Positions 24,761-32,937 of a stretch of DNA of 64,000 bases are shown here, piece by piece (the stretch's first letter is position 1; each line of letters begins with the position of its first letter). Origin of the DNA: Litorilinea aerophila. GTDB taxonomy: Bacteria; Chloroflexota; Anaerolineae; Caldilineales; Caldilineaceae. The notes beneath the pieces are model-generated. The model was not told the origin of the DNA and ran no database searches. It was given only the letters and a program-made list of their open reading frames with translations. The stretch covers positions 186,001-250,000 of the forward strand of contig NZ_VIGC02000001.1 of the NCBI RefSeq assembly GCF_006569185.2, in the 5' to 3' direction. Made by a program: the position numbers and the translations under genes.

Positions 24761-25365
24761 CGCCCCCGTGTCGACGTCCAGCCCGGCGAGACAGTGGCCA
24801 CCTTCGGCGACGGCCTGCGCCGTCTGGCCGACGAAGCCACACCTGGAACGACTTCTTCGCCTACGCAGAAGGATGGGACGAAGCCAGGGGACGTTATCTG
24901 GGTCTCCAGGCCGGGTCCACTGCGTCGATCTATCTGGACGGGCTGCTGGTGAAGCCCGAGGCGGCCCAGCGCCAGATGGAGGCAGAGCAAGCTGCAGCGC
25001 CGCTGCCCTCGCCTCGTCCGCTGGAAGGCGGGCCCTACCCAAGGGGGGAGGTGCTCCGCGAAGGGGATGGACATGGCGCGCCCGGCCTCCAACCGATGCC
25101 CGGAACGGGGACCGTCACCCGGGAGCGAAAGGCCCGACGTTTCTACGGCAGCGTGGATCTGGACCCCCTCCGGGCAAGTCGGGATGCGGCCACCCTCGTC
25201 GACGAGATCCTCCGCCACCTGGCCGCCCTGCCCGATGCCGAGATCCGGGTCACCCTGGAGATCCAGGCCCACATTCCGGATGGCGCACCGGAACACGTCG
25301 TCCGTACGGTCACGGAGAACGCCCGCACCTTGAAGTTCAACAACTACGGCTTCGAGGAGGAATGA
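24761..25365 (+). pseudogene. Remnant of a DUF499-type ATPase (defence-associated family)
   Basis: Two pieces of what looks like one large protein abut at about 24841 in different frames. The first reads VDVQPGETVATFGDGLRRLADEAT. The second (from 24842) reads WNDFFAYAEGWDEARGRY, then GLLVKPEAA, and ends RFYGSVDLDP...VTENARTLKFNNYGFEEE. These blocks resemble the C-terminal region of DUF499 proteins, large AAA ATPases found with DUF1156 methyltransferases in anti-phage loci. Nearly all of the protein, including the ATPase core, is missing and no partner genes are present, so this is a decayed copy. Confidence 0.65.
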
Positions 25366-25611
25366 GGCGGCTACGCCCGCCAGGGAGACGGCAAAGATAC
25401 CCTGGCGCCTGGGGACGGTTCAGCATTAGGAGTTGCTGTCCCGTTTGCCAACCAGCACCATCGCAGGCAAATCGCGCCCAGGTTCGCGAGCAGCATCGCC
25501 GCTGTCCGCTGCGACCGGTGTTGGGCGTGCCTCACTTTAAAGCAACTGCAGAAAATCCCTGAAGACAGGGTGGGGCGCCGCCTTGTTGTTTCGCCACCTT
25601 GTCTCCCCGCC

Positions 25612-28500
25612 TCACCACTCCGCCAGCTTCCAGATCTCCGGGTTGGTGGGCAAGGCGCCCGGCTCGCCGATCTCGGCGAAAAGGATCACCGCCTGTTTGA
25701 GATGAGCCATGGCTTGCTCGTCGTCCCCGGCCCGGTGTAGGAGATCGGCCAGGTTGTTCTGGATCGCAGCTTCCCGGTGGCGGTCGCCCCAGGCGGCGCA
25801 GCGTTCCCGCGCGGAGAGCAGATGCGCCTGCGCGGCGGCGAAGTCACCCTGATCCGCCAGGGCCAGGGCCAGATTGTTGCGCGCCGCGATCTCCGCGCCG
25901 GGATCGGGTAGAGTGGCAGCTGCGGCCAGGCTCTTTTGCAGGTAGCGAAGAGCGGATTCCTGGTCGCCTCGACTGCGGGCCAGCAGCCCCAATAGATTCC
26001 ACACCTCGGCCTGGGCCTGGGTGTCGCCGGCCACCTCTGCCGCCTGGGCCGCCTCCTCTGCCAGGGCCAGGGACCGATCGTCGTCGTTCAAACGGTGCAT
26101 GGACAGGCTCAACCCAGCCAGCAAACGGGCCCGCAGTTCCGAATGCTCGTTCCCGGCCAGCGCAGCCAGCCCGGCTTGCCCATGGACCGCGGCCAGCTTC
26201 CATTCTCCTAATCGCTGGTGCACCCCGGCAATCTGTTCTTCCACCTGGGCCAGGGCCCGCCCTTCCGCGCCCGCTGCGGCCTGTTGTAGAGCCAGCAACG
26301 CGGCCCCATAGTTCCCTTGTCGGGTCAACAGCTCACCCTCGGCTGCGCGCAACCGGATTGTGTCTGGGTGTCCCAAGGCCAGGGCCAACCGGTAGTGGGC
26401 CAGGGCCTGGGCGTTGGCGTAGAGCTGGCGGGCCTCGTCGCCGGCCTGGGCGTAGAGCTGGGCTGCTTCCTCCTCCAGGCCGGCCCAGCGGAAGTGGAAG
26501 GCCGCCTGGCCCGCGAAGCCCAATCCCCGCCGCCGGGCCAGACTTTCGCCCACCCGCCGGTGCAGCAGACGCCGTCGAGCCAGGGCAGTCTCGGCGTAGA
26601 CCAGCTCCCGCAGCTTCTCGTGGCTGAAATCGTAACGAGGCTGGCCCCCCGGGCCGTTTCCGGCTTGCTCCACCACCAGGCGACGCCGCACCAGCGTCTC
26701 CAAGCCCTGGACGGTCTCTTCCTCGCTGCGTCCAGCAGCGGCCTGCACTGTTTCCAGATCGAAGGAACGCCCGATGACCGCGGCCGCGGAAAGCACCTGG
26801 CCCGCCATGCCGTCCAGGCTTTCCAGCCGGGTGGCGAAGAGCTCGCGCACACTGGCCGGGGCCAGGTGAACCTCCTGCGCAGCGTCCAGCGTCTCGGGCA
26901 GGGCGGCCAGTTGCTCGGCCAGCAGAAAAGGGATGCCCTCGGTCTCTGCGTAGAGCCGCGGGACCAGGGACTCATCCCAGGGGCCGGCCTGAAGCAGTTG
27001 CGCCACGTCGGCCAATTCCAGCCGCTCCAGGGTGAGCAGGACCCCCTGGCCGTTGCGCTGGGCGGACTGGACAAGTTGGTGCAGCAGAGGCTCCCGGTCG
27101 CTTTCCCCGCTGCGCCAGGTCAGGGCCAGGCAGAAGGGTAGGCCCTGCAGGCGACGGACCAGCCAGGCGAGCAGCTCCATTGTCGCGCTGTCGGCCCAGT
27201 GCAGGTCATCGAAGGCCAGGACGCCCGGCGCGGGACCGCGCAGCAGGGCGGCCAGCAGATCGGCCAGAGCCTGAAAGAAACGGGCCTGACCGCCCGGACT
27301 ATCCAGGGGGGGTGTGGGGGACAGATCGCTTGCATCCGCCAACACGGTGGGGAAGAGGCGGGCGACCTCTTTCCGTTGCCAGACGGGCAATGCAGCCACG
27401 GCCTCGCGCCCCTGTTTGGTCCCCAGCAGGGGCTGCAAGGCCTCCAGCAGGGGACCAAAGGCCAGGCCTTCTTCGCCGGGAAAGCAACGGGCCAGGGCCG
27501 TGGTTGCCCCCTGGGATCGGGCGCAGGTCTGCAACTCGTCCAGCAGGCGACTCTTGCCTGCGCCGGCTTCGCCACTGAGCGCGACCAGCCCGCCCCGGTT
27601 CGCCTGCCGCCAGGTGGACTGGATCGTTCTCCAGCTTTTATCTCGGCCCACCAGCGGCAGGCGCAGATCCGGCGGTGGTGAAGACGACAACGAAGGCGGT
27701 GGGGACGGTGGCTGGGACAGGACATCCGGCGCGTCGGCGGGCGCAAACCGGTTGGCGAGCAAGGCGTCATAGAGCGCGGTGGTCTCGTCCAGGGGCGGTA
27801 CGCCCAGCTCTGCGTCCAAAATGCGCACACATTCCCGGTACTGGCGCAGAGCCGCGGCGGGCTGACCGGCCAGGGCGTAGAGGCGCATGAGCGTCCGGTG
27901 AGCCGGTTCGTGCAGGGTGTCCACAGCCAGGCGACGGCGGGCGTGGGCGATGGCCGCGTCCCAACGCTGCTGGCTGCTCTCCCAGGTCACCAGTCGGTCC
28001 AGCGCGCTCACGAAGGCCCGGCGCAGGGATTCCGCCTGAAAGTAGTGCCAGTCGTCGAACTCGGCGCTGTCCTTCAGGCTGAAACCGGCCAGAAAGTCGC
28101 CGGTGTAGAGGGTCACGGCCTGGCGCAAGGGTTCCACGCAGAGGGGGCAAGGCTGATCCTGCGGGTGGCCGTGGCCGGCGCAGGCAGCCAGTGCGGCGCG
28201 GAAGGCCCACAGATCCACCCACAGGTCATCGTCAGGGCGAAGGATAATCGTCTCGCTGTCGGCTTCCAGCCCGCGCCCGCCCAGGGCCTGTTTCAGCGTG
28301 GAGAGGGTGCGGCGCAGCGCGCCCTTGGCCCGGCTGCCGTCGGATTCCGGCCAAAAGAGCGTGGCCAGGTGGTCCCGGCTGTGGGGTGTTTCTGCCGCGG
28401 CCAGGTAAGCGGCCAGAGCGACGGCCTTGCGCGTGTCCACGGCCACAGGTTGTCCTGCACTGGTCTCCAGACGGGGCGGGCCAAATAGAAGTAAACGCAT
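25612..28500 (-). CDS. BTAD/SARP-type transcriptional regulator with AAA ATPase and TPR domains
   Basis: 962 residues from the ATG at 28500 (MRLLLFGPPRLE). The N-terminus holds a winged-helix DNA-binding domain (residues 1-95) followed by a bacterial transcriptional activator domain (to about 245, FDDWHYFQAE and YRECVRILDAELG). A P-loop ATPase with GEAGAGKSR (about 308-316) and AFDDLHWAD follows, and TPR-like repeats fill residues 640-960. This is the AfsR/LuxR-like STAND regulator layout. No clear ribosome site precedes the ATG; a TATAAT box ends 6 bases before it, so the mRNA may be leaderless. It is divergent from a membrane/lipoprotein operon it may control. Confidence 0.9.
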   Translation of the reverse strand: MRLLLFGPPRLETSAGQPVAVDTRKAVALAAYLAAAETPHSRDHLATLFWPESDGSRAKGALRRTLSTLKQALGGRGLEADSETIILRPDDDLWVDLWAFRAALAACAGHGHPQDQPCPLCVEPLRQAVTLYTGDFLAGFSLKDSAEFDDWHYFQAESLRRAFVSALDRLVTWESSQQRWDAAIAHARRRLAVDTLHEPAHRTLMRLYALAGQPAAALRQYRECVRILDAELGVPPLDETTALYDALLANRFAPADAPDVLSQPPSPPPSLSSSPPPDLRLPLVGRDKSWRTIQSTWRQANRGGLVALSGEAGAGKSRLLDELQTCARSQGATTALARCFPGEEGLAFGPLLEALQPLLGTKQGREAVAALPVWQRKEVARLFPTVLADASDLSPTPPLDSPGGQARFFQALADLLAALLRGPAPGVLAFDDLHWADSATMELLAWLVRRLQGLPFCLALTWRSGESDREPLLHQLVQSAQRNGQGVLLTLERLELADVAQLLQAGPWDESLVPRLYAETEGIPFLLAEQLAALPETLDAAQEVHLAPASVRELFATRLESLDGMAGQVLSAAAVIGRSFDLETVQAAAGRSEEETVQGLETLVRRRLVVEQAGNGPGGQPRYDFSHEKLRELVYAETALARRRLLHRRVGESLARRRGLGFAGQAAFHFRWAGLEEEAAQLYAQAGDEARQLYANAQALAHYRLALALGHPDTIRLRAAEGELLTRQGNYGAALLALQQAAAGAEGRALAQVEEQIAGVHQRLGEWKLAAVHGQAGLAALAGNEHSELRARLLAGLSLSMHRLNDDDRSLALAEEAAQAAEVAGDTQAQAEVWNLLGLLARSRGDQESALRYLQKSLAAAATLPDPGAEIAARNNLALALADQGDFAAAQAHLLSARERCAAWGDRHREAAIQNNLADLLHRAGDDEQAMAHLKQAVILFAEIGEPGALPTNPEIWKLAEW

Positions 28501-28506
28501 GGGGCG

Positions 28507-28535
28507 ATTATACATCCTGGATTGGCTCGGCGCAA
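28507..28535 (-). promoter_or_regulatory. Promoter of the BTAD regulator gene, leaderless
   Basis: On the minus strand TTGCGC (28535-28530), 17 bp, then a perfect TATAAT (28512-28507). The start codon begins 7 bases after the -10 box, so transcription would start at or next to the ATG. Confidence 0.6.
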
Positions 28536-28559
28536 CGAGTTGCGCCACGGATGAATCTT

Positions 28560-28604
28560 CGTAACGCTCCTCGTGACGGATCCGTGACGCCGGGCGCGTA
28601 TGCT
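28560..28604 (+). promoter_or_regulatory. Triple CGTRACG operator plus -10 box, module 1
   Basis: CGTAACG (28560-28566), CGTGACG (28572-28578) and CGTGACG (28583-28589), at steps of 12 and 11 bp, are followed after 9 bp by TATGCT (28599-28604). Tandem heptamers on one DNA face overlapping the -35 position are how SARP regulators bind. It points toward the + strand operon at 28769 and also lies upstream of the regulator's own promoter. Confidence 0.65.
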
Positions 28605-28677
28605 GACTTTGGACGCGGCGGATTGGAAATATCTGGTACGCTGCGGCGTGAATAAGTCTGCGGATATTGTTATGCGT

Positions 28678-28695
28678 GGTTCGTGAACCAGTACA
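28678..28695 (+). promoter_or_regulatory. GGTTCGTGAACC inverted repeat
   Basis: GGTTC-GT-GAACC (28678-28689), followed by AGTACA, lies in the leader of the 28769 gene. A near copy, TTCGTGAACCGGTTCA, sits at 29240-29255 before the next gene, so this may be a shared operator or leader structure. Confidence 0.45.
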
Positions 28696-28768
28696 CACAT
28701 TACACACTACGCCAGGAACGATTGGGGTAGTTCCGCCAAGCTGTACTAGCGAGAAGGATGGGAAGCCT

Positions 28769-29212
28769 ATGAACGGCAATACGGAAGTGGCAAACAAGGA
28801 GACGAGAAGCGACGCTGCGGTGAGCGGGTTGTTGGCAGGCATTTTGGCCGGGGTGGTGATGGTGGCGTTTCTGGCCGCGGCGGGCTTTGCCGGGGGCAGC
28901 TCCGTGGCCGACGTGCTGGCCCGCTTCGGGGCTGGGGAGGGCGCGATGCCTGTGGCCGGTCTGCTCACGCACCTGGCCGTGTCGGGCATCTACGGCCTGG
29001 TCTGGGGCATTCTCATCCATATCATGCGCCGTTTTTTGCCCGCGCCAGCCTGGTTGCTGGGGCTGGCCTACGGTCTGCTGCTCTACCTGGTGGCCCAGGG
29101 TCTCCTTTTGACCGCGCCCACGCCGCTGGCCGGGATCCCCCCCATGCAGTTTCTGATCGCACATGGCGTCTATGGGTTGACCTTGGGGTTGGCCAAGCAG
29201 AGAGGGGGATGA
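28769..29212 (+). CDS. Small four-helix membrane protein of unknown function
   Basis: 147 residues from the ATG at 28769, preceded by GGATGGGAAG; the longer frame from 28667 includes leader DNA. After a hydrophilic start (MNGNTEVANKETRSDAA) come four hydrophobic segments at about residues 18-40, 58-82, 90-112 and 118-140. Residues between the first two (ADVLARFGAGEG) are likely outside the membrane. I do not recognise the family. It is the first gene after the CGTRACG module and so a probable target of the BTAD regulator. Confidence 0.75.
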   Translation: MNGNTEVANKETRSDAAVSGLLAGILAGVVMVAFLAAAGFAGGSSVADVLARFGAGEGAMPVAGLLTHLAVSGIYGLVWGILIHIMRRFLPAPAWLLGLAYGLLLYLVAQGLLLTAPTPLAGIPPMQFLIAHGVYGLTLGLAKQRGG

Positions 29213-29239
29213 GGATGCACTGACATGTTTTTCATCTGT

Positions 29240-29255
29240 TTCGTGAACCGGTTCA
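29240..29255 (+). promoter_or_regulatory. TTCGTGAACCGGTTCA palindrome before the lipoprotein gene
   Basis: TGAACCGGTTCA (29244-29255) is a perfect palindrome. The 16-base stretch matches 28680-28695 at 14 positions, and both are followed by a TACAC(T) stretch. Confidence 0.5.
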
Positions 29256-29288
29256 TTGATGTACACTACCCAACAAGGGAAATCTCTT

Positions 29289-30203
29289 ATGCAAATCAAA
29301 TATCAGCCAACATGGCAAATGGTGACTCCGTTTCTTTTTGTTCTGGTTGGATTCGTACTGGCCGCTTGCCAGACCCTGCCGCCGCCATCTGCTCCCGCTG
29401 CTGCGGCGCCGGCCATTCCAGAGGCCCGCATCGAGATCAACGCCGACGGGATCGTCGTGCCCGCAGATTTCCCCGGCGGCATCGTCTCCGTGACCGTGAA
29501 GAACAACGACAGCCAGGACCTGGATGTGGGTTTCGAGCGCCTGCGTGAGGGCGTTACGGAAGCCGACGCCGCACCCTTGTTGGAGGATGTCACGACGAAC
29601 TTCGACGCCCTGGGCCAGATGCTCTCGGACATGGGCAGCTTCAATCCGCTGCCGGCCGGCGGTGAACAGGATCTGGTCATGGACTTCCGCACCGGCAGGT
29701 TCCTGATATATGCGACCGAACATTCCGACGGACCTCCCATTCCCGGAGCGTCCTATCGTTTCGGCTCATTTGCGGCCAAGGAGCTGGTGGGCACTGTCGA
29801 GCCCCAGGCGGATGTGGTGGTGGGCCTGCACGACTTCGCCTATGCCATGCCCGACGAAATCAAGGCCGGCGAACAATTGTGGGAGTTCAAGAACGAGGGC
29901 GACCAGTTCCACATGATGATACTGGTGAAACCCAACCCCGGCGTCACCCTCGATGAGCTGAAGACGGCGTTTGCGGCCATGGAAAGTGGCGAGCTAAACG
30001 GTCCTCCGCCCTTCGAATTCGTGGAGAACGGCGGCCTGGCGCCCATCAGCGAAGGGGAGCGGGTGTGGGTGAAAGCTTCCCTGGAGCCGGGCGAGTACGT
30101 GGCGGCCTGCCCCCTGCCCGACATGGAGGCCATCGCCGCCGGCGGACCGCCCCTGCCCCACTACGAGCACGGGATGATCCGCATGTTTACCGTGAAAGAG
30201 TAA
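29289..30203 (+). CDS. Exported lipoprotein with two cupredoxin-like domains
   Basis: 304 residues from the ATG at 29289, with AAGGGAAA upstream. The signal peptide ends in FVLAAC, a lipobox, so the protein is lipid-anchored outside the membrane. Two related beta-rich halves follow (about 40-160 and 165-304): the first has ADGIVVPADFPGGIVSVTVKN, the second GLHDFAYAMPDEIKAGEQLWEFKNEG followed by QFHMMILVK, the pattern of plastocyanin-like domains. The second contains histidines and methionines, but I cannot confirm a copper site. Likely role is envelope sensing or electron transfer; unproven. It belongs to the BTAD-linked block. Confidence 0.75.
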   Translation: MQIKYQPTWQMVTPFLFVLVGFVLAACQTLPPPSAPAAAAPAIPEARIEINADGIVVPADFPGGIVSVTVKNNDSQDLDVGFERLREGVTEADAAPLLEDVTTNFDALGQMLSDMGSFNPLPAGGEQDLVMDFRTGRFLIYATEHSDGPPIPGASYRFGSFAAKELVGTVEPQADVVVGLHDFAYAMPDEIKAGEQLWEFKNEGDQFHMMILVKPNPGVTLDELKTAFAAMESGELNGPPPFEFVENGGLAPISEGERVWVKASLEPGEYVAACPLPDMEAIAAGGPPLPHYEHGMIRMFTVKE

Positions 30204-30309
30204 GGTACGCCGTTTCGACCCGACCTGCGGCGAGGCCCGATGCTTTCTCGGCATCGGGTTTCGCCACAGGCGCAGCAACGACACCTGAACAGGGAGAAAG
30301 ACCGTCACG

Positions 30310-30600
30310 ATGGAAATCTTGCAAACACGACGCTTGACCTTCCGACATCTGGAAGCGGCCGACTTGAACGACCTGTTCGCCTTGTATCGAGACTACGCCT
30401 TTGGTCGCCTGGGCCTGACGCGCCTGGTCTGTCTGATCGATGAACAGAACCAGGCTTCCATCCGTGTGGCGGAGAAGATTGGAATGGCTTTCGAGAAAAA
30501 CGGGGAAGACGATGTGGGGCCGTTTCAACTGTACGCCATGGCAGCGCCCAACCAGGCCGAGTCTCGCGGGGACGACTGCCCAGAGGAACCAAACCCATGA
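30310..30600 (+). pseudogene. GNAT acetyltransferase with an in-frame internal deletion
   Basis: 96 residues. The start (MEILQTRRLTFRHLEAADLNDLFALYRD) is a normal RimJ/RimL-type GNAT N-terminus. The text then jumps directly to YAFGRLGLTRLVCLIDEQNQ ASIRVAEKIGM, which belongs near the C-terminal end of the domain. About 80 residues, including the acetyl-CoA binding motif, are missing, yet the frame is kept. The ribosome site AGGGAG and the ATGA overlap with the next gene are intact, so the remnant may still be translated to couple expression of the membrane protein. Confidence 0.75.
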
Positions 30601-31844
30601 ACCTGTCATTTTCTGAGCAGAGACTTGGACGCGTCGCTTGGCTGCTGGCCGGGCTGGTCGTCGTCCTGGCCCTGATTGTCCTGCCCCTGGATTTGCGGCA
30701 GGCGCCGCCGGCTTCCTTGGCCGGCTGGATTTCCGATCTGATCTGGGGGCTGGCGATCCCGGCAGTCTTCGCCGTGCTGGGGGCGCTGATCGTGCACCGG
30801 CGGCCGGGCAACCGCGTGGGCTGGCTGCTGATGATCACGGCCCTGGCCAGCGTCAGCCCCACCGACGTTGTTCTGTGGTTACTGTCAACGCCGTCAACCC
30901 TGACGCCAGGCCTGTGGCTGTTGGCGGTGATCAACAACTGGGAGTGGGTTCCGCTGATCTTCGCCGTTTTTCTGATCCCCCTCCACTTTCCCACAGGCCG
31001 GCCGCCCTCGCCGGGCTGGCGCTGGGTGAACTGGCTGGCCCTGGGACTGGGACTGTTCTTCATCCTTCTCATTTCCTTGACCACCACCGTCGGCCCCTTC
31101 GATGAGTCCTGGCAGTTGCCCAATCCGATCGGATTCGTCCCCATGGAGCTGGTCAACGGGCCCTTTCTGATCTTCTGGGGCATCGGGTTGATGACCGTTG
31201 TTCTGGGCAGCGTCGCTTCCCTGTTCGTGCGCTATCGCCGGGCCGCGTCGGTGGAGCGGGAGCAGATCAAATGGCTGCTCTATGCCGGCGCGTTCTTCGC
31301 CGTGGCCTACGGCCTGACCTTCTTTCTCACCCCCGCCGGCGCCAGCAGCGACGCCTGGGGAAATCTGGCGCTCACCTTCGCCATTTTGGGGCTGCCGTTC
31401 GCCATCGCCATCGCCATCCTGCGCTACCGGCTCTACGACATCGACATCATCATCCGCAAGACGGTGCAATACGCGGTGGTCACCGGGCTGCTGGCGCTGG
31501 TCTATTTCGGCAGTGTGGTCCTGCTGCAGACCATCTTCGGCTCGCTGACCGGCGAACAATCCCCGGTGGTCATCGTGATCTCAACCCTGCTCATCGCCGC
31601 CCTGTTCACGCCCCTGCGCCGCCGGGTGCAGGAGGGCATCGACCGCCACTTCTTCCGCCAGAAGTACGACGCCCAGCAGGTGTTGGCCGGTTTCGCCGAG
31701 CGCTTGAAAAACGCCCCGGCCCGGGATGAGACCGACCTGGACGAACTGCTGGCCGAGCTGGAACGGGTGGTGGGGGACACGTTGCAGCCGGAGGGCGTGA
31801 ACGTATGGTTGAAACCCACCCAAAGTGATGCAAAACGCGGATGA
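30597..31844 (+). CDS. Multi-pass membrane protein with RLYDIDIIIRK module
   Basis: 415 residues, starting inside the stop of the GNAT remnant. About eight hydrophobic helices cover residues 12-310, then a cytoplasmic tail (RRRVQEGIDRHFFRQKYDAQQVLAGFAERL) that is predicted helical. The layout is that of the sensor half of certain Chloroflexota histidine kinases and GAF-domain proteins, but the kinase part is absent. Its last 134 codons are nearly identical in DNA to those of the gene at 32934. It may present a stress or membrane signal to the RsbU/STAS proteins downstream; this is inferred from context. Confidence 0.7.
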   Translation: MNLSFSEQRLGRVAWLLAGLVVVLALIVLPLDLRQAPPASLAGWISDLIWGLAIPAVFAVLGALIVHRRPGNRVGWLLMITALASVSPTDVVLWLLSTPSTLTPGLWLLAVINNWEWVPLIFAVFLIPLHFPTGRPPSPGWRWVNWLALGLGLFFILLISLTTTVGPFDESWQLPNPIGFVPMELVNGPFLIFWGIGLMTVVLGSVASLFVRYRRAASVEREQIKWLLYAGAFFAVAYGLTFFLTPAGASSDAWGNLALTFAILGLPFAIAIAILRYRLYDIDIIIRKTVQYAVVTGLLALVYFGSVVLLQTIFGSLTGEQSPVVIVISTLLIAALFTPLRRRVQEGIDRHFFRQKYDAQQVLAGFAERLKNAPARDETDLDELLAELERVVGDTLQPEGVNVWLKPTQSDAKRG

Positions 31845-31848
31845 TGCC

Positions 31849-31947
31849 ATGACTCCCAAAGCCCTTTTCTTCAATGTCCCCGGCCACGGCTACGTCAACC
31901 CTTCAGACGAGATCGAAGCGCTCCTGGCGCGAAAGGGGGCACTGTGA
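31849..31947 (+). pseudogene. MGT-type glycosyltransferase scrap, internally deleted
   Basis: Only 32 codons remain. The start MTPKALFFNVPGHGYVNPS is the conserved N-terminus of macrolide-glycosyltransferase-like proteins. It is joined in frame to DEIEALLARKGAL, which looks like such a protein's last residues. The stop overlaps the GTG start of the next gene. About 370 residues of a normal enzyme would be missing. Confidence 0.6.
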
Positions 31948-32621
31948 ACAGGTCGCTCATGGAAAAATTGCCAGCCCACGTGACCGCGGTCTTCCGCTGC
32001 TTCTACACCGCAGAGCTGACCACCCTGGGGCGGGGCGGCGCACCGGTCACCTGGCCGGTGCTGCCCATCTTCTGGGAGAAGCGGGGCCTGTTCATCGTGG
32101 CCACTTCCATTGGTCTGCCCCAAAAGGCGTTCAACATCCGGCGCAATCCCCAGGTCTCTCTGCTCTACTCGGAGCCCACCGGCAGCGAATTGAGCAGTTC
32201 GCCGGCCGTGCTGGTGCAGGGCCAGGCCCAGGTGGGGGAGCAGGTGATCGTGGGCCAGGAGGACGCGGAGCCGGAAATCATCGAAGCCATGACCGCCCAG
32301 GCGCTGAAATTGGTGCAGAAGCAGCCTGCCATGGGGCTGTACATGCGCAACCCCGTCACCCGCTATCTCATGGACTGGTATTTCATGCGGCTGATCATCA
32401 CCATCACGCCCCAGCGCATACACTGTTGGGACGAGGGAGACTTCTCCCGCCCCGCCCACCTCTTGGAGGCAACCTATGTGGAATCAGATCGAGCGCCATC
32501 TACCCGAGTTCAACAGCGCGGTACTCTCCGCTGTGGACGCTGCGGGACGCCCGGCCAGCTTCCGTTGCCGTCCCACGTTGGATGCCGGGCGCCGGGTGCT
32601 GTGGATCCCCGCGCCGCCTGA
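31944..32621 (+). CDS. Pyridoxamine 5'-phosphate oxidase-like (split-barrel flavin-binding) protein
   Basis: 225 residues from a GTG with GAAAGGGGG upstream, overlapping the glycosyltransferase scrap. The segments TLGRGGAPVTWPVLPIFW, GLFIVATSIGLPQKAFNIRRNPQVSLLYS and VLVQGQAQVG are those of split-barrel FMN- or F420-binding proteins. The last 49 codons overlap the next gene and read as low-quality arginine/proline-rich sequence, so the ancestral stop may have been lost. The natural C-terminus is probably near 32480. Enzyme activity cannot be assigned. Confidence 0.75.
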   Translation: MNRSLMEKLPAHVTAVFRCFYTAELTTLGRGGAPVTWPVLPIFWEKRGLFIVATSIGLPQKAFNIRRNPQVSLLYSEPTGSELSSSPAVLVQGQAQVGEQVIVGQEDAEPEIIEAMTAQALKLVQKQPAMGLYMRNPVTRYLMDWYFMRLIITITPQRIHCWDEGDFSRPAHLLEATYVESDRAPSTRVQQRGTLRCGRCGTPGQLPLPSHVGCRAPGAVDPRAA

Positions 32622-32937
32622 TGATCTGGGGCTGGAGCCTGGCCCGGCCTGCCTCCTCTGCCACCGGCACGACGAGCGCCTGTGGAACCTGAAGAGCTTC
32701 GTGGTGCGGGGACGGCTGCTCCATGATAAGGAGGGGTGGGCGTTCACGCCGGAGAAGTTTATCCCCGGCATGGGCATCGGCGGTCTGTGGGGCTATGTAC
32801 GGTTCGTGCTCACAGGCCGGCGCAACACTCGCCGCTACCTGGCGGCCCGGGGCCTGCCCCGTCCCAAGGTGCCCTGGGGTGACTGGAGCGCCGTCCTGGA
32901 AGGCCGACCGCGAGAAGAAAGGAGAGAGGTTCCATGA
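32476..32937 (+). CDS. Second small split-barrel flavin-binding-like protein
   Basis: 153 residues. The ATG at 32476 follows TTGGAGGCAACCT, a strong ribosome site, inside the end of the preceding frame. The residues (LPEFNSAVLSAVDAAGRPASFRCRP, VLWIPAP, NLKSFVVRGRL) again fit the PNPOx-like split barrel, so it may be a partner or distant paralogue of the preceding protein. Its stop overlaps the start of the 32934 gene (ATGA). Ligand and activity unknown. Confidence 0.7.
   Translation: MWNQIERHLPEFNSAVLSAVDAAGRPASFRCRPTLDAGRRVLWIPAPPDDLGLEPGPACLLCHRHDERLWNLKSFVVRGRLLHDKEGWAFTPEKFIPGMGIGGLWGYVRFVLTGRRNTRRYLAARGLPRPKVPWGDWSAVLEGRPREERREVP

Noticed and set aside
24150-25562. 470-codon + strand frame across the repeat-rich region
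   Set aside because: It runs through palindromic repeats and is rich in R, P, G and A with no domain. The DUF499-like scraps lie in the other two frames.
28678-28750. Another full copy of the CTAGTACAG element near 28740
   Set aside because: Only a terminal CTGTACTAG-like scrap is present (28741-28749); the GGCAGAAATT arm is missing.
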